A stretch of 6,733 nucleotides of DNA, taken from an uncultured archaeon. Its GTDB lineage: Archaea; Aenigmatarchaeota; Aenigmatarchaeia; GW2011-AR5. Below the pieces are notes generated by a model. The model worked only from the letters and a program-made list of their open reading frames with translations, was not told the DNA's origin and made no database searches. How positions within the stretch are numbered: position 1 is the stretch's first letter; every line of letters starts with the position of its first letter. The position numbers and the translations under genes were made by a program. The DNA lies in the NCBI GenBank assembly GCA_903825675.1, contig CAIKBN010000165.1, positions 1 through 6,733 on the forward strand, written 5' to 3'. Below, one piece after another: positions 5,091 to 6,733 of the stretch.

Positions 5091-5666
5091 ATGACATTTG
5101 GAATGGATAGGGTATGGGCTGATCTTGTTAAGAATAGATTAGAAATCCGAGGAATGCAGCATCTTTTACATGAAGGTCCAGTCCTTGATATAGGATGCGG
5201 TGCAAGTGGATTTGTTCTCGGAACAAAATCCTTGTATCCTGAGACACTAGTTGTAGGTATATATTTTTCTGAAGATTCAATAAAAGGTGCTAAAAAAATC
5301 TCTGAGTTTAATAGAATATACCATGAAAAATACAAGGGATTCGAACTCATGTTATCCAGCCCATACAGTTTGCCCTTTAAAAACGAAACCTTCTCTCTAT
5401 TGCATTCGTTACTGTTGTTTTATGAATATAATATCGACAGGTCACCTCTTTTATGCAACAATGTTGAAAAATTCATAGAAGAATGCTATAGGGTATTAAA
5501 ACCAGGTGGGCTATATATTTTTGCAGAAGGCAATAATCCTCCATATGAGCAAACATTTTTAGATAAAGGGTTTGACTATCTGGAAAAAGATGACAATAAA
5601 TTTGGATCTGCCATACTATTCCAAAAACCGAATAAAATTATTCGAAGTTCAGCAGTCCTTCTATAA
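5091..5666 (+). CDS. Divergent class I SAM-dependent methyltransferase, substrate unknown
   Basis: A 191-residue Rossmann-type methyltransferase of the Methyltransf_11/25 kind. Motif I is VLDIGCGASG (31-40), and the conserved VLKPGG turn is at 135-140, followed by strand LYIFAEGN. The order of elements is right, but acidic cofactor-contact positions are missing: the usual VxGIDxS is VVGIYFS (Y58), and the Dx4LPF...DxSFD region reads SPYSLPFKNETFS (90-102) with S replacing D. It may bind SAM weakly or no longer be catalytic. No signal peptide or membrane segment is apparent. Its own TATA box, lower GC than the ribosomal genes and lack of a conserved neighbour suggest an accessory gene. A second in-frame ATG (residue 5) is possible. 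Its 3' end overlaps the convergent gene by 29 bases. Confidence 0.82.
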   Translation: MTFGMDRVWADLVKNRLEIRGMQHLLHEGPVLDIGCGASGFVLGTKSLYPETLVVGIYFSEDSIKGAKKISEFNRIYHEKYKGFELMLSSPYSLPFKNETFSLLHSLLLFYEYNIDRSPLLCNNVEKFIEECYRVLKPGGLYIFAEGNNPPYEQTFLDKGFDYLEKDDNKFGSAILFQKPNKIIRSSAVLL

Positions 5667-6081
5667 AAACAGCAGGATATTTTCTCATTGTAGTTGTAAG
5701 ATACCCTTTTTTCTCAGGTGGCAAAAGACCTCTTATATGTAACTGATAACCAAACATAGCTCTTTGTATTTCATTAAGTTCAACATCATTATATCTACCA
5801 AACAAAGGATCATTTTTATCATCTATTATTTCAACCATACTGCCAAACATATCAGCAAAGGCCTCTTCAACCTCATCAAATCTGGACATATCTATCTTGT
5901 ATGCAGCAATCCAGTTCATAAGTACATCGTGCATTGTATCAAAAAAACCCTTCATAGGTTCTAAAACTTCCTTTAACGAGACATTGTGATTATCTTCTAA
6001 TTCAGAAGTAACATCCTCTGCCATAGATTTAGCATATACAACCCTATTAGCATCTTGGATTACATCGTGGGATTCTCCCAT
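5638..6081 (-). CDS. Hypothetical acidic helical protein, 147 residues
   Basis: I do not recognise this family. The protein is rich in Asp/Glu, especially over 1-110, and appears mostly helical (for example MAEDVTSELEDNHNVSLKEV and FDEVEEAFADMFGSMVEI). It has a more basic end (PPEKKGYLTTTMRKYPAVF). No membrane segment, signal peptide or cysteine cluster is visible. It starts 30 bases after the CBS-protein stop, suggesting one transcript. No clear SD precedes the ATG at 6081, which lowers certainty about the start. The tail-to-tail overlap with the methyltransferase is unusual, but the 147-codon open frame with charged-helix composition looks real. A functional link to the CBS protein is only inferred from position. 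Confidence 0.7.
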   Translation of the reverse strand: MGESHDVIQDANRVVYAKSMAEDVTSELEDNHNVSLKEVLEPMKGFFDTMHDVLMNWIAAYKIDMSRFDEVEEAFADMFGSMVEIIDDKNDPLFGRYNDVELNEIQRAMFGYQLHIRGLLPPEKKGYLTTTMRKYPAVFIEGLLNFE

Positions 6082-6111
6082 AAACTCAACAGTAAAACCT
6101 TAGCTAAATAA

Positions 6112-6579
6112 TTACTTAATCTTCTCCAGCGCCCTTATCATATCCCATCTTGTGACAATGCCTACTAATTTGTCGTTCTCAGTCACAGGCAGTCGGTCTA
6201 TATCATGCTTGTTCATGAGCTTGGCTGCTGTGTATATGTCCTCATTAGTATCGATAGTAACAACCTTTTTTTCCATGAAATCCTTTATTTTCATCTCAAG
6301 AACCTTCTTTATGGTTTTTTTCAGGTCGTCATAATGTTCGCTCCTTATAGCAGCAAGCACCAGCGAAAACAAATCAGTACCAGATCTTTGTATCTTCGAA
6401 TGAACGTCGATCAGCTTTAGTATATCTGTTTGAGTAATCACGCCAAGAACTCTTTTATCCCTGCTGACAACAGGGCATCCTGAGATCTCATTCTCAGCAA
6501 GCACATGCAAGACCTTCTTCAGCTTGTCATTCGGCGTCATCGCAATCGGTTTTTTAGTCATTATATTCTTGACAATCAT
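6112..6579 (-). CDS. Two-CBS-domain protein (Bateman module)
   Basis: A 155-residue cytosolic protein made of a CBS pair, a module that usually senses adenine nucleotides or SAM-like ligands. CBS1 spans about 4-58 (VKNIMTKKPIAMTP, ENEISGCPVVSRD, GVITQTDIL). A charged helical linker runs from about 60 to 96. CBS2 spans about 97-153 (KIKDFMEKKVVTID, HDIDRLPVTENDKLVG, GIVTRWDMIRAL). Both GxVTxxD signatures are intact, consistent with ligand binding. There is no attached catalytic, DNA-binding or membrane domain, so the partner is unknown. No SD precedes the ATG, and a TATA-like box 26 bases upstream suggests a leaderless mRNA. It is probably co-transcribed with the hypothetical gene downstream. 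Confidence 0.92.
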   Translation of the reverse strand: MIVKNIMTKKPIAMTPNDKLKKVLHVLAENEISGCPVVSRDKRVLGVITQTDILKLIDVHSKIQRSGTDLFSLVLAAIRSEHYDDLKKTIKKVLEMKIKDFMEKKVVTIDTNEDIYTAAKLMNKHDIDRLPVTENDKLVGIVTRWDMIRALEKIK

Positions 6580-6600
6580 GAAGTAAGTATATTATAGGAG

Positions 6601-6610
6601 AAATAAAAAG
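6601..6610 (-). promoter_or_regulatory. Possible TATA box for the CBS-protein gene
   Basis: The minus strand reads CTTTTTATTT centred about 26 bases before the ATG at 6579. That is the spacing expected for an archaeal leaderless transcript, and no SD is present. Confidence 0.45.
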
Positions 6611-6643
6611 TTTCTATTGCGTGTAAATAGGATATAAATAGTC

Positions 6644-6686
6644 TAAAACCAATTTTAAATAAGGTTTTTAACCTTTAGGTTTTAAC
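6644..6686. repeat. Repeated AAAACC/GGTTTT motifs in the right-end spacer
   Basis: TAAAACC (6644-6650) is followed by GGTTTT (6663-6668) and GGTTTTA (6678-6684), and AACCTTTAGGTT (6670-6681) is an interrupted palindrome. The motifs repeat every ~15 bases and could be an operator for a gene beyond the right edge or for the CBS gene. The rest of 6580-6733 is AT-rich, with no coding potential that I can see. Confidence 0.35.
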
Positions 6687-6733
6687 TAAATAGAGTATAT
6701 TCCTAATAAAGGGAAGATATCAAGGAAAAGAAA

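Overview
The window is archaeal chromosomal DNA. It encodes archaeal and eukaryotic-type information-processing proteins: the archaeal form of ribosomal protein uS2, S27e, L7Ae, S28e and L24e, translation initiation factor aIF2-alpha, the H/ACA protein Nop10, and RNA polymerase subunit K. Several starts have Shine-Dalgarno (SD) sequences of the GAGGTGA type, and archaeal TATA-like boxes are visible. Moderate-to-low GC, AT-rich spacers, very short proteins and tight or overlapping genes suggest a small-genome archaeon. A DPANN-like lineage is possible, but that is a guess and not shown by the sequence.

Left block (1-4113, minus strand), in order of transcription: S27e, aIF2-alpha, Nop10, a PAC2-family protein, RpoK, enolase, and uS2 (rpsB, cut off by the left edge). 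As I know archaeal gene order, S27e-aIF2alpha-Nop10-PAC2 is one conserved cluster and RpoK-enolase-S2 is part of another. Here they are joined head to tail at PAC2/RpoK. aIF2-alpha, Nop10 and PAC2 overlap, so they are surely co-transcribed. rpsB probably also has its own promoter and a structured leader.

Middle block (4234-5051, plus strand): L7Ae, S28e and L24e, a classic archaeal ribosomal operon, diverging from S27e across a 120-bp promoter region. An unusual nested hairpin lies between L7Ae and S28e.

Right block (5091-6733): a divergent SAM-dependent methyltransferase on plus with its own TATA box, converging with and overlapping an unrecognised 147-residue protein on minus. That protein lies just downstream of a two-CBS-domain protein. 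This part is more AT-rich and looks accessory. The last ~150 bp is non-coding, with repeated GGTTTT/AAAACC motifs.

The most interesting structure is non-coding. (1) A 134-bp element with 16-bp inverted ends and two inner hairpins lies between rpoK and eno, supplies the rpoK stop codon, and carries a right-end-like hairpin of the IS200/IS605/TnpB type. (2) rpsB and aIF2-alpha have matching two-hairpin leaders that involve their SD sequences. (3) A nested GACGCA/TGCGTC structure lies in the S28e leader. There is no tRNA, rRNA, CRISPR array or intact transposase, and no gene-free stretch longer than 300 bases.
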